Positions 1 through 9,232 of a stretch of 64,000 nucleotides of DNA are shown one piece after another. The position numbers and the translations under genes were made by a program. A model generated the notes under the pieces. It saw nothing but the letters and a program-made list of their open reading frames with translations. It had not been told where the DNA came from and did not search any database. This DNA comes from VRUE01 sp963708115 (lineage in GTDB: Bacteria; Actinomycetota; Thermoleophilia; Solirubrobacterales; 70-9): the NCBI GenBank assembly GCA_963708115.1, contig CAVPRX010000001.1, positions 620,001 through 684,000 on the forward strand, written 5' to 3'. Numbering within the stretch: position 1 is the first letter of the stretch; each line of letters starts with the position of its first letter.

Positions 1-449
1 CGAAGGCCCGAACGCAGCTTCACCGTCACCGGCAGGCCACTGCCCTCGATCGCACCGCGAAGCAGGGCGAGGGCCAGCTCGGGATCGGCGAGCAGCTCGA
101 CCCCGGCGCCGGTCTTGCGCACCTTGCGCACCGGGCAGCCCATGTTGATGTCGATCAGGTCGGCGCCCGCCTCGGCGGCGACCCTGGCACCGGAGCGCAT
201 CACCTCGGGGTCGTGACCGAAGAGCTGCACCGAGACCGGGTGCTCGTCGGGGTGGATCCGCATCAGCTCGCGCAGGGTGCGCTCGTTGCGGTAGTGCAGG
301 CCGAAGCTGGAGATCATCTCCGAGACGGCGAGCCCCGCCCCATGCCGCTTCGCCTGCAAGCGGACGAACCAGTTGCCGATCCCGGCCAGCGGCGCGAGCA
401 GGACGCGGTTGGCGATCTCGACCCCACCGATGGCAAAGGGAGAGGTCAA
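1..449 (-). CDS. dusB: tRNA-dihydrouridine synthase (DusB-type), partial
   Basis: This is the N-terminal part of a Dus family flavoenzyme; the gene runs off the left edge. Dus enzymes reduce uridine to dihydrouridine in tRNA, using FMN and NADPH. Visible motifs are an N-terminal IANRVLLAPLAGIGN stretch (the FMN-binding TIM-barrel entry, LAPMAG in relatives), SVQLFGHDPEVM, and the family hallmark INMGCPVRKV, whose Cys is the catalytic acid, followed by KTGAG. I place the start at a TTG at 447-449, because the family begins just before this point and no ATG or GTG lies upstream in frame. It lies about 50 bases downstream of coaX on the same strand and is probably cotranscribed. Assignment to the family is firm; the subclass (DusB rather than another Dus) is from overall resemblance. 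Confidence 0.88.
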   Translation of the reverse strand, partial: MTSPFAIGGVEIANRVLLAPLAGIGNWFVRLQAKRHGAGLAVSEMISSFGLHYRNERTLRELMRIHPDEHPVSVQLFGHDPEVMRSGARVAAEAGADLIDINMGCPVRKVRKTGAGVELLADPELALALLRGAIEGSGLPVTVKLRSGL

Positions 450-501
450 GGGTGGTTGAGTCGCCCCCGGACGCGGAAGCCGAGGAGGCGGAGTTTGATG
501 T

Positions 502-1263
502 TTAGGCGTTCCGCTCATAGATGAGACGCAGGCCCTTCAGGGTAAGCATCTCGTCGACCTCGTCGATCGTCTCCGTGAAGGGGACGATGACCGCGGCGAG
601 GCCACCGGTGGCAAGCAGCTGCACCTGATCGAGTTCGTCTTCGATTCGGCGCACGACGCCGTCGATCAGGCCGGCGAAGCCGAAGATCACCCCCGACTGG
701 ATCGCGGCCCGACTGGAGCGGCCGATCGCCGTCTCCGGCTCCTCGAGATCGATGCGACCGATGCGGGCGGCGCGTTCGACCAGCGCGGTCAGTGAGATCT
801 CGACCCCCGGCGCGATCGCCCCACCGAGGTATTCGCCTGCCTCCGAGACGGCGTCGAAGTTGATCCCGGTGCCGAAGTCGACGACCACGCAGGCGGTCTT
901 GAAGCGCTCGTAGGCGGCCACCGCATTGACGAGGCGGTCGGCGCCGACCTCGAGCGGGTTGTCGATGCGGATCGGCATCCCCGTCTTCACCCCCGGGCCG
1001 ATCGCCAGGCAGGAGGCGCTCGTGTAGCGCTTGGTCAGCTGTTCGTACTGGGTGCCCAGCGGCGGCACTACCGAGGAGACACAGACGGCGCCGAGGTCGG
1101 CGAGGCCGACGCCGCTGAGCGCGAGCATGCCGGCGATCCGCTCGGCCAACTCGTCGCCGGTCGCCCCGGCGCGCGTCTGAAAGCGCCAGTGCTCGACCAG
1201 GCGCTCACCGTCGAAGGCACCGAGGTGGGTCTGGGTATTGCCGACGTCGACCGCGAGCAGCAT
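502..1263 (-). CDS. coaX: Type III pantothenate kinase
   Basis: It phosphorylates pantothenate in the first step of coenzyme A synthesis; the type III enzyme is an ASKHA-fold kinase that needs a monovalent cation. The N-terminus MLLAVDVGNTQTHLG is the phosphate-1 motif. GADRLVNAVAAYERF and VVDFGTGINFDAVSEAGEYLGG follow, with the pantothenate/ATP region GGAIAPGV. The length of about 253 residues is normal. An in-frame ATG ten codons upstream (1293) exists, but the motif sits directly after the ATG at 1263, which I prefer. The family usually has GTATTFD where this one has GTGINFD, a mild deviation. The start is separated by 28 bases from the divergent GST-like gene, so both promoters must lie inside or across the starts. 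Confidence 0.93.
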   Translation of the reverse strand: MLLAVDVGNTQTHLGAFDGERLVEHWRFQTRAGATGDELAERIAGMLALSGVGLADLGAVCVSSVVPPLGTQYEQLTKRYTSASCLAIGPGVKTGMPIRIDNPLEVGADRLVNAVAAYERFKTACVVVDFGTGINFDAVSEAGEYLGGAIAPGVEISLTALVERAARIGRIDLEEPETAIGRSSRAAIQSGVIFGFAGLIDGVVRRIEDELDQVQLLATGGLAAVIVPFTETIDEVDEMLTLKGLRLIYERNA

Positions 1264-1291
1264 CTTGGGCGCGAGTCTATGATGGCTCGCC

Positions 1292-2048
1292 ATGAAGGCG
1301 CGGCTCTACGTCATCCCTGCTTCGCACCCGAGCATCTGCTCGCGCGCTGATGCTCGATCACAAGGGGATCGCTTACAAGCGCACCGACCTGCTGCCGGTG
1401 ATCTCCAAGGGTGCCTTGCGGGCGCTCGGCTTCCCGCGCAACACGGTGCCTGCGATCAAGATCGACGGACAGCGCGTACAGGGCTCGCGCGAGATCGCTC
1501 GTGAGCTTGAGCGGCTGCGCCCGGAGCCGGCGCTGTTCCCATCCGACCCTGACAAGCGCGCCGCGGTCGAGGAGGCAGAGCGCTTCGGCGACGAGGAGCT
1601 CCAGCACCCGATCCGCCAGCTCCTCTGGTGGTCGATGAAGAAGGACAAAGCACCGCTGCGCAGCTACTCGGAGGGCGCCAAGCTCGGCGTCCCGATTGAC
1701 CTGGCGATGATGACCGCCGGCCCGATCGTCGCCCTCTCGGCCCGCTTTAACGAGGCCGACGACGAGAACGTCCGCCGCGACCTGGCCGCGTTGCCCGAGC
1801 TTCTGAACCGAGTCGACGCCTGGATCGAGGCCGGCGTGCTGAACGGCGAGCAGCTCAACGCCGCCGATTTCCAGATCGCCCCCAGCCTCGGACTGGCGAT
1901 GACTATGGATGACCTGCGGCCCTCGATCGAGGGCCGGCCGGCCGGCGAGCTGGCGAAGCGCGTCGTCCCGGACTACCCGGGCAAGACCCCGCCGATCCTG
2001 CCGCCCGCCTGGCTGCAGCCGCTGCGCAGCGAAGCCGCGACCGCCTAG
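1292..2048 (+). CDS. Glutathione S-transferase-like protein, frame broken near the N-terminus
   Basis: Thioredoxin-fold N-terminal domain plus alpha-helical C-terminal domain of a GST-like protein. The first residues MKARLYVIPASHPSICSR are read from 1292. The continuation LMLDHKGIAYKRTDLLPV is one frame away, so one base appears to be missing near 1345-1350. The conserved NTVPAIKID (cis-proline loop before the glutathione-binding strand) and QGSREIARELER follow. The C-terminal part has an all-helical look and ends PPAWLQPL. With the frame restored the protein is about 252 residues, normal for the family. It could also be called a glutaredoxin/GST-domain protein; the substrate is unknown. It is divergent from coaX and convergent with folK. 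Confidence 0.75.
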
Positions 2049-2053
2049 CGCAG

Positions 2054-2089
2054 CCGACATCCACCCCACTGGGGTGTGGTCAAAGTCGG
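2054..2089. terminator. Bidirectional hairpin between convergent GST-like gene and folK
   Basis: A hairpin CACCCC-act-GGGGTG at the centre is flanked by ccgac/gtcgg arms. It falls between the GST-like stop (2048) and the folK stop (2080-2082), and the right arm runs into the end of folK. There is no clear U-tract, so its role as terminator is inferred from position. Confidence 0.45.
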
Positions 2090-2637
2090 ATAGGCGAGCG
2101 GTCGACCCGTTCGTCCGAACCGAGCGCGGCGAGAGCGTCGGAGAGCTTGGTGCCATCGGGGAGGGAAAGGAGCGGGTCCAGATCCAGCAGTGGCGCGAGG
2201 ACAAAGCGGCGACTGGTCACCTCGGGGTGCGGCAGGGTAAGACGGTCGGTCGTGAGCTCCAGATCGCCGAGCAAGAGGAGGTCTACGTCCAGCGGGCGGG
2301 GGCTGTGGCGGGGGGCGTCGAACTGGCGCCCCCGCTCGGCCTCAACCAACTTGCAGACCTCGAGCAGATGCTCCGGCTTCAGATCCGTGCAGATGCGGAT
2401 CGCCGCGTTCAGGAAGTCGGGTTGATTGAGGACCTCCCCAACCGGCTCGGTCTCATAGGCGGGAGAGACAACCTCCACATCAACGCCTCGCGATGGCAGC
2501 AGCTCGATTGCCGCCCGTAGGTGGGCCCCCCGGTCGCCGACATTTGACCCGAGGCCCAAGTAACCGACACGCAGGGGGTGGAACGGGCTGCCGCCGATAT
2601 GAGTTACCAACGTCCGCCCACCCCTAGGACTCCTCAC
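2080..2637 (-). CDS. folK: 6-hydroxymethyl-7,8-dihydropterin pyrophosphokinase
   Basis: HPPK transfers pyrophosphate from ATP to 6-hydroxymethyl-dihydropterin, the step before dihydropteroate synthase in folate synthesis. Family motifs are complete: YLGLGSNVGDRGAHL at the start, the acidic pterin-binding stretch with NQPDFLNAAI, the metal-binding SPRPLDVDLLLLG, and LPHPEVTSRRFVLAPLLDL. The start is a GTG at 2635-2637 that overlaps the end of folB by 14 bases, implying coupled translation. About 20 residues precede the conserved core, so a start closer to the core (for example an in-frame TTG a few codons in) is possible. Last gene of the folP-folB-folK run. Confidence 0.93.
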   Translation of the reverse strand: MRSPRGGRTLVTHIGGSPFHPLRVGYLGLGSNVGDRGAHLRAAIELLPSRGVDVEVVSPAYETEPVGEVLNQPDFLNAAIRICTDLKPEHLLEVCKLVEAERGRQFDAPRHSPRPLDVDLLLLGDLELTTDRLTLPHPEVTSRRFVLAPLLDLDPLLSLPDGTKLSDALAALGSDERVDRSPIRL

Positions 2638-3049
2638 CGTTGTCGTCGTCGCCGTCCTCGTTGCGCTCCTGGGTGACCTCTACGCCGACCTCCTGGATCG
2701 CCAGCGGCAGGGGCGGCTCGGGCTTCGAGGCGCGGACGCGGACCGACTCGCAGCCGAAGCGCTCGATCAGGCGCCCGCCGACGACCTGGGCGAGGCGCTC
2801 GAGCGTGCGGTAGCTGCGCTCGGTTGCGGCAAGGGCGACGATGTCGCAGACCTCGCTGTAGTCGACGGTGTCCTCGATCCGGTCGGTGAGGACCGCGTCG
2901 CAGTCGGGCACGTCGAAGGAGATGTCGAACTCGATCCTCTGGCCGACCTCCTGCTCGGCGTCGCTGACACCGTGGTGGGTGTAGATCGAGATCCCGCGCA
3001 GGTCCACCTCGACCCGCGATTCGATCCCGTTGCCCTTAGGTTCGTCCAT
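2624..3049 (-). CDS. folB: Dihydroneopterin aldolase
   Basis: Converts 7,8-dihydroneopterin to 6-hydroxymethyl-dihydropterin. After a short N-terminal tail, the core reads VEVDLRGISIYTHHGVSDAE (the family's strand with the GxHG-type active-site turn). It continues with the Glu/Tyr region DTVDYSEVCDIV, the LERLAQVV helix, and VRASKPEPPLP, which carries the conserved Lys of the active site. 141 residues, slightly long because of an acidic C-terminal tail rich in Glu and Asp. ATG start at 3047-3049, 11 bases after the folP stop; its end overlaps folK. Part of the folate operon. Confidence 0.92.
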   Translation of the reverse strand: MDEPKGNGIESRVEVDLRGISIYTHHGVSDAEQEVGQRIEFDISFDVPDCDAVLTDRIEDTVDYSEVCDIVALAATERSYRTLERLAQVVGGRLIERFGCESVRVRASKPEPPLPLAIQEVGVEVTQERNEDGDDDNGEES

Positions 3050-3060
3050 GGGTCCGAAAC

Positions 3061-3870
3061 CTAACCGAGGATCGCGCTCGCGACCCGGGTCGCCTGAGCG
3101 GCCTCGGCAACGTCGTGAACGCGCAGGACGTCGGCGCCCTCTGCGGCGGCGAGGATCGAGGAGGCGATCGTGCCGCCGAGCCTGTCCCCCACCGTCGAGC
3201 CGTCGATCTTGCCGATGAAGCTCTTGCGCGAGGTACCGACGACCAGCGGACGGCCCAGCTCGCGCAGCTCGCCGAGGCGGCGCAGCAGCTCGAGATTGTG
3301 ATCGAGGGTCTTGCCGAAGCCGATCCCGGGGTCGAGCCAGATCAGCTCCTCGTCGACGCCCATGCCGATCGCCGCCTCCATCCGCTCGGCGAGGAAGGCC
3401 TTGACGTCGTCGACCACGTCGTCGTAGCTCGGGTCCTCCTGCATCGTCCGCGGGTCGCCCTGCATGTGCATCAGCACCAGCCCGACACCGCGCTCCGCGC
3501 ACAGCGCCCCGACCTCAGGGTCGTGGCTCAGCGCGGTCACGTCGTTGACGATCGTCGCGCCGGCATCGAGAGCGGCCTCGGCGACCGCCGCCTTCGAGGT
3601 GTCGATCGAGACGGTTGCCGTCCCCGCCAGACCAGCGACCACCGGCTCGACCCGCGCCCTCTCCTCCTCGGCGGAGACCTCCTCGGCCCCAGGCCGAGTC
3701 GATTCCCCCCCTACATCCAAAATCTCTGCCCCCTGCTCAGCCAACTCCCGGCCATGAGCAACAGCAGCTTCCGCGTCAAGGAATAGCCCCCCGTCCGAGA
3801 ACGAATCGGGAGTCACATTGACGACGCCCATGAGGGACACGGGGTCCCTCTCGAACGGGCGGATACTCAA
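3061..3870 (-). CDS. folP: Dihydropteroate synthase
   Basis: Condenses hydroxymethyl-dihydropterin pyrophosphate with p-aminobenzoate; the sulfonamide target. TIM-barrel motifs are all present: MGVVNVTPDSFSDGG, ILDVGGESTRPGAEEV, VSIDTSKA, IVNDVTALSHDP, LMHMQGDPRTMQ, DPGIGFGKT and LVVGTSRKSFIGK. The start is uncertain. A TTG at 3868-3870 gives the usual dozen residues before the first motif, but it lies inside a perfect palindrome that looks like the ftsH terminator. The ATG at 3829-3831 would begin right at MGVVNVTPD, shorter than usual. Followed by folB and folK on the same strand. Confidence 0.93.
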   Translation of the reverse strand: MSIRPFERDPVSLMGVVNVTPDSFSDGGLFLDAEAAVAHGRELAEQGAEILDVGGESTRPGAEEVSAEEERARVEPVVAGLAGTATVSIDTSKAAVAEAALDAGATIVNDVTALSHDPEVGALCAERGVGLVLMHMQGDPRTMQEDPSYDDVVDDVKAFLAERMEAAIGMGVDEELIWLDPGIGFGKTLDHNLELLRRLGELRELGRPLVVGTSRKSFIGKIDGSTVGDRLGGTIASSILAAAEGADVLRVHDVAEAAQATRVASAILG

Positions 3871-3924
3871 AACGTCGGCCTGATCAGGCCGACGTTTGTC
3901 CGGGCGAGAGGGACCCCGTGTCCC

Positions 3925-3927
<3 letters not shown>
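3831..3927. repeat. Nested inverted repeat between ftsH stop and folP start
   Basis: The outer arms are a 23-base perfect inverted repeat, 3831-3853 and 3905-3927; each arm contains GGGACACGGGGTCCC-like dyads. Inside lies a 28-base perfect palindrome, 3870-3897, with core GGCCTGATCAGGCC. Seen from the minus strand, the ftsH stop codon TGA (3925-3927) is the first three bases of the outer arm. The inner palindrome is followed by a short T run (terminator-like), and the other outer arm ends at the candidate folP ATG. It may terminate ftsH transcription, hide the folP start, or both. Confidence 0.8.
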
Positions 3928-5886
<1,959 letters not shown>

Positions 5887-5897
5887 AGGGAAAATTC

Positions 5898-5930
5898 AGC
5901 GTACCAGGGCGGTTTCCGCGCCTGGACGCT
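5898..5930. promoter_or_regulatory. Hairpin in the ftsH leader
   Basis: Arms AGCG-t-ACCAGG (5898-5908) and CCTGG-a-CGCT (5921-5930) enclose gcgg-tttc-cgcg, giving an almost fully paired stem of about 14 bp. It lies 12 bases before the ftsH ATG and 20 bases after the hpt stop on the minus strand. It could be a partial terminator or a stability element between hpt and ftsH; no T-tract is visible. Confidence 0.45.
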
Positions 5931-5952
5931 CTGGATGACGAATCTCAAGCAT

Positions 5953-6477
5953 CTACTCATCTAACGCGGCGACGTAATCGAGGTTGCGGTAGCGCTGCGC
6001 GTGGTCGAGGCCGTAGCCGATCGCAAAGCGGTTTGGGATGGGGAAGCCGACGTAGCGCGGCTCGAGATCGACCCGTAGCCGGTCGGGCTTGGTCAGCAAT
6101 GCGCAGACCTCGAGCGAGGCCGGGCCACGGGCGTTGAGGTTGCGCATCAAGTAGTGGAGCGTCAGACCGGAATCGATGATGTCCTCGACGATCAGCACGT
6201 GGCGCCCTTCGATCGGCGCGTCGAGGTCCTTGAGGATGCGCACGACGCCGGAGGAGTCGGTCTGCGAGCCGTAGCTGGAGACGGCCATGAAGTCGATCTC
6301 GCAGGCGACGTCCAGGTGGCGCATCAGGTCGGCGAGGAAGATCACCGCTCCCTTCAGCACCCCGACCATGAACAGATCGCGGCCCGCGTAGTCCTCGCTG
6401 ATCTGCTTGCCCAGCTCGGCGACACGCCGCTGCAGTTCCTCGCCGGAGACGAGGGTCTCGCCGATCGCGTCGCTCAC
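5953..6477 (-). CDS. hpt: Hypoxanthine (hypoxanthine-guanine) phosphoribosyltransferase
   Basis: Purine salvage enzyme that makes IMP or GMP from the free base and PRPP. The PRPP motif VLIVEDIIDSGLTL is clear. MVGVLKGAVIFLADL forms the PPi loop, EIDFMAVSSYGSQTDSSG the flexible catalytic loop, and the base-contacting VGFPIPNRFAIGYGLD is near the C-terminus. 174 residues, typical. The start is a GTG at 6475-6477, 13 bases after the tilS stop, so the two are very probably cotranscribed, as in many Gram-positives where tilS, hpt and ftsH are linked. Confidence 0.95.
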   Translation of the reverse strand: MSDAIGETLVSGEELQRRVAELGKQISEDYAGRDLFMVGVLKGAVIFLADLMRHLDVACEIDFMAVSSYGSQTDSSGVVRILKDLDAPIEGRHVLIVEDIIDSGLTLHYLMRNLNARGPASLEVCALLTKPDRLRVDLEPRYVGFPIPNRFAIGYGLDHAQRYRNLDYVAALDE

Positions 6478-6490
6478 GAGCGGAGACTAT

Positions 6491-7447
6491 CTACCGCTCG
6501 GCACGCAGGGTGCCGCGCTCGGCGATCGCGCGGACACCGCCGCCGAGGTCGAGCATCGCAGTGCCGGTGCGGCGCAGGGCCGCGACCTCCTCGGCGTGAC
6601 GGGCGGCACCGGCAACGGGGCGTCCGGCGGCGCGATCGGCGAGCTGCTGGACGACGAGACGGCGCAGCGCCGGGGGCAACTCGGCAAGTCGCTCGAGCTC
6701 GATCGTGTTGCGGGGCGAGCCGTTGGAGCCGTCGAGCTCGGCGGCGACTAGCGCGTCCAGCACTTCGGCCTCGTCGCGCAGCAATTCCGCCGTGCGCAGG
6801 ACGTTCTGCGCGGCGGCCGGGTGGACGTCGGCGAGGGCGCGGGCGAGACCGTGGCGGATGCGGTTGCGCGCGTAGCCCCCCTCGTCGTTGCTCGGATCGT
6901 CGCGCCAAGCCAGCCCACGCTGCTCGCAATAGGCGGTGGTCTGCTCGCGGGTGAAGCCGAGCAAGGGTCGCACCAGCTTGCCATCGCGCGGCCGCATGCC
7001 GAGCAGGGCGCGCCGGCTGGGCGAGGAGGCGAGCCGGTAGAGGATCGTCTCGACCTGGTCGTCGGCGGTGTGGCCGGTGGCGATCAGCGCCCCGTCGCCC
7101 TCGGCCAGACCCGCTGCGGCCGCGTAGCGCGTGTCGCGCGCCCAGGCCTGCAGGTTCCCAGGGCCCTCCGGGCGGCGTGGTCGCTCGACCTTCAGCCCCA
7201 CACTGAGCCGCTCGCAGAGCTCAGCGCAATGCCGCTCGTCGGCGTCGGAGTCGTCGCGCAGGCCGTAGTTGATGTGCAGCGCGGTAACCGCGTCCGCCCC
7301 CAGCAACCGGACCGCGAGGTCGACCAGGCAGACCGAGTCTCGCCCGCCCGAGAGCATCGCGATCAGCGGCGTCCCGACCGGCAGCATTCCCCCCTCTGAC
7401 ACCGCCTCGAGCATCGTCGTGCTCACGCCTTGCACCGAAGAGCCCAT
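6491..7447 (-). CDS. tilS: tRNA(Ile)-lysidine synthetase
   Basis: Adds lysine to C34 of the CAU-anticodon tRNA(Ile), changing codon reading from AUG to AUA. The ATP-binding PP-loop is MLSGGRDSVCL at about residues 31-41, followed by LHINYGLRDDSDADE, IATGHTADDQVET and RPLLGFTREQTTAYC. NRIRHGLAR marks the tRNA-interacting segment. The usual PP-loop is SGGxDS, and this fits. 318 residues, on the short side, as in many actinobacteria lacking the full C-terminal domain. First gene of the tilS-hpt-ftsH-fol run and divergent from hipB. About 20 residues precede the core, so a start a little downstream is possible. Confidence 0.93.
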   Translation of the reverse strand: MGSSVQGVSTTMLEAVSEGGMLPVGTPLIAMLSGGRDSVCLVDLAVRLLGADAVTALHINYGLRDDSDADERHCAELCERLSVGLKVERPRRPEGPGNLQAWARDTRYAAAAGLAEGDGALIATGHTADDQVETILYRLASSPSRRALLGMRPRDGKLVRPLLGFTREQTTAYCEQRGLAWRDDPSNDEGGYARNRIRHGLARALADVHPAAAQNVLRTAELLRDEAEVLDALVAAELDGSNGSPRNTIELERLAELPPALRRLVVQQLADRAAGRPVAGAARHAEEVAALRRTGTAMLDLGGGVRAIAERGTLRAER

Positions 7448-7500
7448 GACCAGTGAGTCTAGGGCTGGGCCGCCCGCAACGGGAGGCTTATAAGCATAAG

Positions 7501-7554
7501 TAAACTTAAGGTTATAGGTAAAGTAGCTCTTTACACGTGGTAAACTTAGGTTTA
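7501..7554 (+). promoter_or_regulatory. hipBA promoter with three inverted repeats (putative operators)
   Basis: An AT-rich island in GC-rich DNA. It has two copies of a TAAAC-n4-GGTTA/GTTTA element, at 7501-7514 (TAAACTTAAGGTTA) and 7541-7554 (TAAACTTAGGTTTA). Between them, at 7518-7534, is a separate inverted repeat GTAAAG-n5-CTTTAC. The last operator runs into the hipB ATG. HipB-type antitoxins autorepress by binding repeated palindromes, so this is the expected operator array; binding itself is inferred. Confidence 0.65.
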
Positions 7555-7922
7555 TGCAGATAGATAATCATATGACTGACGCCGCAGTATTAGAGGAGAT
7601 CGGACATCGCCTCCGCCGGGCGCGCCTGGCGCGCAACCTGACGCAGCGGCAGGTCGCCGAGGAAGCGGGAGTCTCAGAGGTCACGATCAACAAGATCGAG
7701 CGGGGCGAGCCGGCAAAGCTGGTGACGCTGATCCGCATCCTGCGCGTGCTCGACCTGCTCGACCGGCTGCAGGCCGCAATCCCGGAAACCGCGCCGAGCC
7801 CGCTCGACGAGCTGCGGCGCCACGGTCGCGGCCGGCAGCGAGCCTCCCGCCCGAGAGGGAGCGCGCGCGGGAGGGATGGCGGCCGGCCGTGGCGTTGGGG
7901 TGATGAAGGCGGCTCGGGTTGA
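7554..7922 (+). CDS. HipB-like antitoxin, XRE-family DNA-binding protein
   Basis: Helix-turn-helix of the Cro/C1 type at about residues 20-70: RLRRARLARNLTQRQVAEEA, then GVSEVTINKIERGEPAKLVT. The remainder is an Arg/Gly-rich C-terminal tail of about 40 residues (RPRGSARGRDGGRPWRW) that is unusual for HipB and may be disordered. A second in-frame ATG lies seven codons in. The stop overlaps the hipA start (TTGA), so toxin and antitoxin are translationally coupled. It neutralises the HipA kinase and represses the operon through the upstream repeats (known for the family, inferred here). Confidence 0.85.
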   Translation: MQIDNHMTDAAVLEEIGHRLRRARLARNLTQRQVAEEAGVSEVTINKIERGEPAKLVTLIRILRVLDLLDRLQAAIPETAPSPLDELRRHGRGRQRASRPRGSARGRDGGRPWRWGDEGGSG

Positions 7923-9229
7923 GCACGGTCGCCGAAGTGAGGCTCTGGGGCAGCCGCATCGGCGCGGTCGCTCTCGAGGACGACGAGGCCGTTGCGGTTT
8001 TCGAATACGAGCCCGATTTCGCCACCAGCGGCATCGAGGTCTCCCCACTCGAGATGCCGCTGAAGCCAGGAGCGCGCTACAGCTTCCCCGCCTCTGAGCA
8101 CAGGAGCTTCAGCGGCCTGCCCGGACTCCTCTCGGACTCCCTCCCCGATCTGTACGGCCAGGCGTTGATCGACGCCTGGCTGGCCACCCGCGGACGCACC
8201 CCGGATAGCTTCAACGCGGTGGAGCGTCTTTGCTACGTGGGACGCCGCGGAATGGGAGCGCTCGAGTTCACTCCCGCTCTCGGGCCGCGGGCGACGAAAA
8301 GCCACGCTCTCGACGTACGTGCATTGGGGGAGCTGGCCGCCGAGATCCTCCGCGACCGCTCGAGCCTCGGCGTCTCTCTCGACGACGAACGGCGAGCGCA
8401 GGCCATCGAGGAGATCCTCAGGGTGGGGACGTCAGCTGGGGGAGCCCGCGCGAAGGCGCTGATCGCGCTCAACCGGAAGACGGACGAGGTTCGCTCCGGG
8501 CAGCTGGAGGTCGACCCGGGCTTCGAGCACTGGATTCTCAAGTTCGACGGAATCGACGACGAGAGTCGCGACCTGGGCGCCTCTCGGGGCTATGGCGCGA
8601 TCGAGCTCGCCTACTCGCAGATGGCCGCTCGGGCCAGAATCGAGATGACCGATTGCCGCCTACTCGAGGAGGGTGGGCGACGGCACTTCATGACTCGACG
8701 CTTCGACCGCCTCCCCGACGGCTCGAAGCTTCACATGCAGTCCCTCGCCGCGCTGGCCCACCTGGACTACCACCAGGCCGGAGCCCATTCCTACGAGCAA
8801 GCCTTCCTGGTGATCCGCCGCCTCGGTCTACCGATGGCGGCGATCGAGGAGCAGTTCCGCCGCATGGCCTTCAACGTCGTCGCCCGCAACCAGGACGACC
8901 ACGTCAAGAACATCGCCTTCCTGATGGACCGGGGCGGCGAATGGCGCCTCTCCCCCGCCTTCGACCTCGTCTACTCCTACAACCCGAGCGGCGCCTGGAC
9001 CGCCGAGCACCAGATGTCGCTCAACTCCAAGCGCGACGACTTCACAGTCGAGGACTTCCGCGAAGTGGGACGGGTCGCCTCGATGAAACAGGGCCGGGCC
9101 GAGGAGATCCTGACCGAGGTGATCGCGGCGGTGGAGACCTGGCCGGAAGTGGCGGCAGCGATCGAGATCGACGAGCTGCGAATCGCCCGGATCAGGCGCA
9201 GCCACCGACTCCGCCTCCCACAAGGTTGA
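7919..9229 (+). CDS. HipA-family serine/threonine kinase toxin
   Basis: HipA kinases stop growth by phosphorylating targets such as glutamyl-tRNA synthetase. Layout: HipA_N subdomain (residues about 5-110), Gly-rich loop GTSAGGARAKA (170-180), strand HWILKFDG (204-211), catalytic loop RNQDDHVKN (323-331; Asp and Asn of the family's NxDxHxKN pattern), and metal-binding SPAFDLVYS (345-353). 436 residues, full length. It starts at TTG 7919-7921, overlapping the hipB stop. It ends four bases from the convergent cyclase gene. The pair sits next to the tilS run behind an AT-rich promoter, which suggests acquisition as a module; codon use in the gene itself is like its neighbours. Confidence 0.9.
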   Translation: MSTVAEVRLWGSRIGAVALEDDEAVAVFEYEPDFATSGIEVSPLEMPLKPGARYSFPASEHRSFSGLPGLLSDSLPDLYGQALIDAWLATRGRTPDSFNAVERLCYVGRRGMGALEFTPALGPRATKSHALDVRALGELAAEILRDRSSLGVSLDDERRAQAIEEILRVGTSAGGARAKALIALNRKTDEVRSGQLEVDPGFEHWILKFDGIDDESRDLGASRGYGAIELAYSQMAARARIEMTDCRLLEEGGRRHFMTRRFDRLPDGSKLHMQSLAALAHLDYHQAGAHSYEQAFLVIRRLGLPMAAIEEQFRRMAFNVVARNQDDHVKNIAFLMDRGGEWRLSPAFDLVYSYNPSGAWTAEHQMSLNSKRDDFTVEDFREVGRVASMKQGRAEEILTEVIAAVETWPEVAAAIEIDELRIARIRRSHRLRLPQG

Positions 9230-9232
9230 GGC

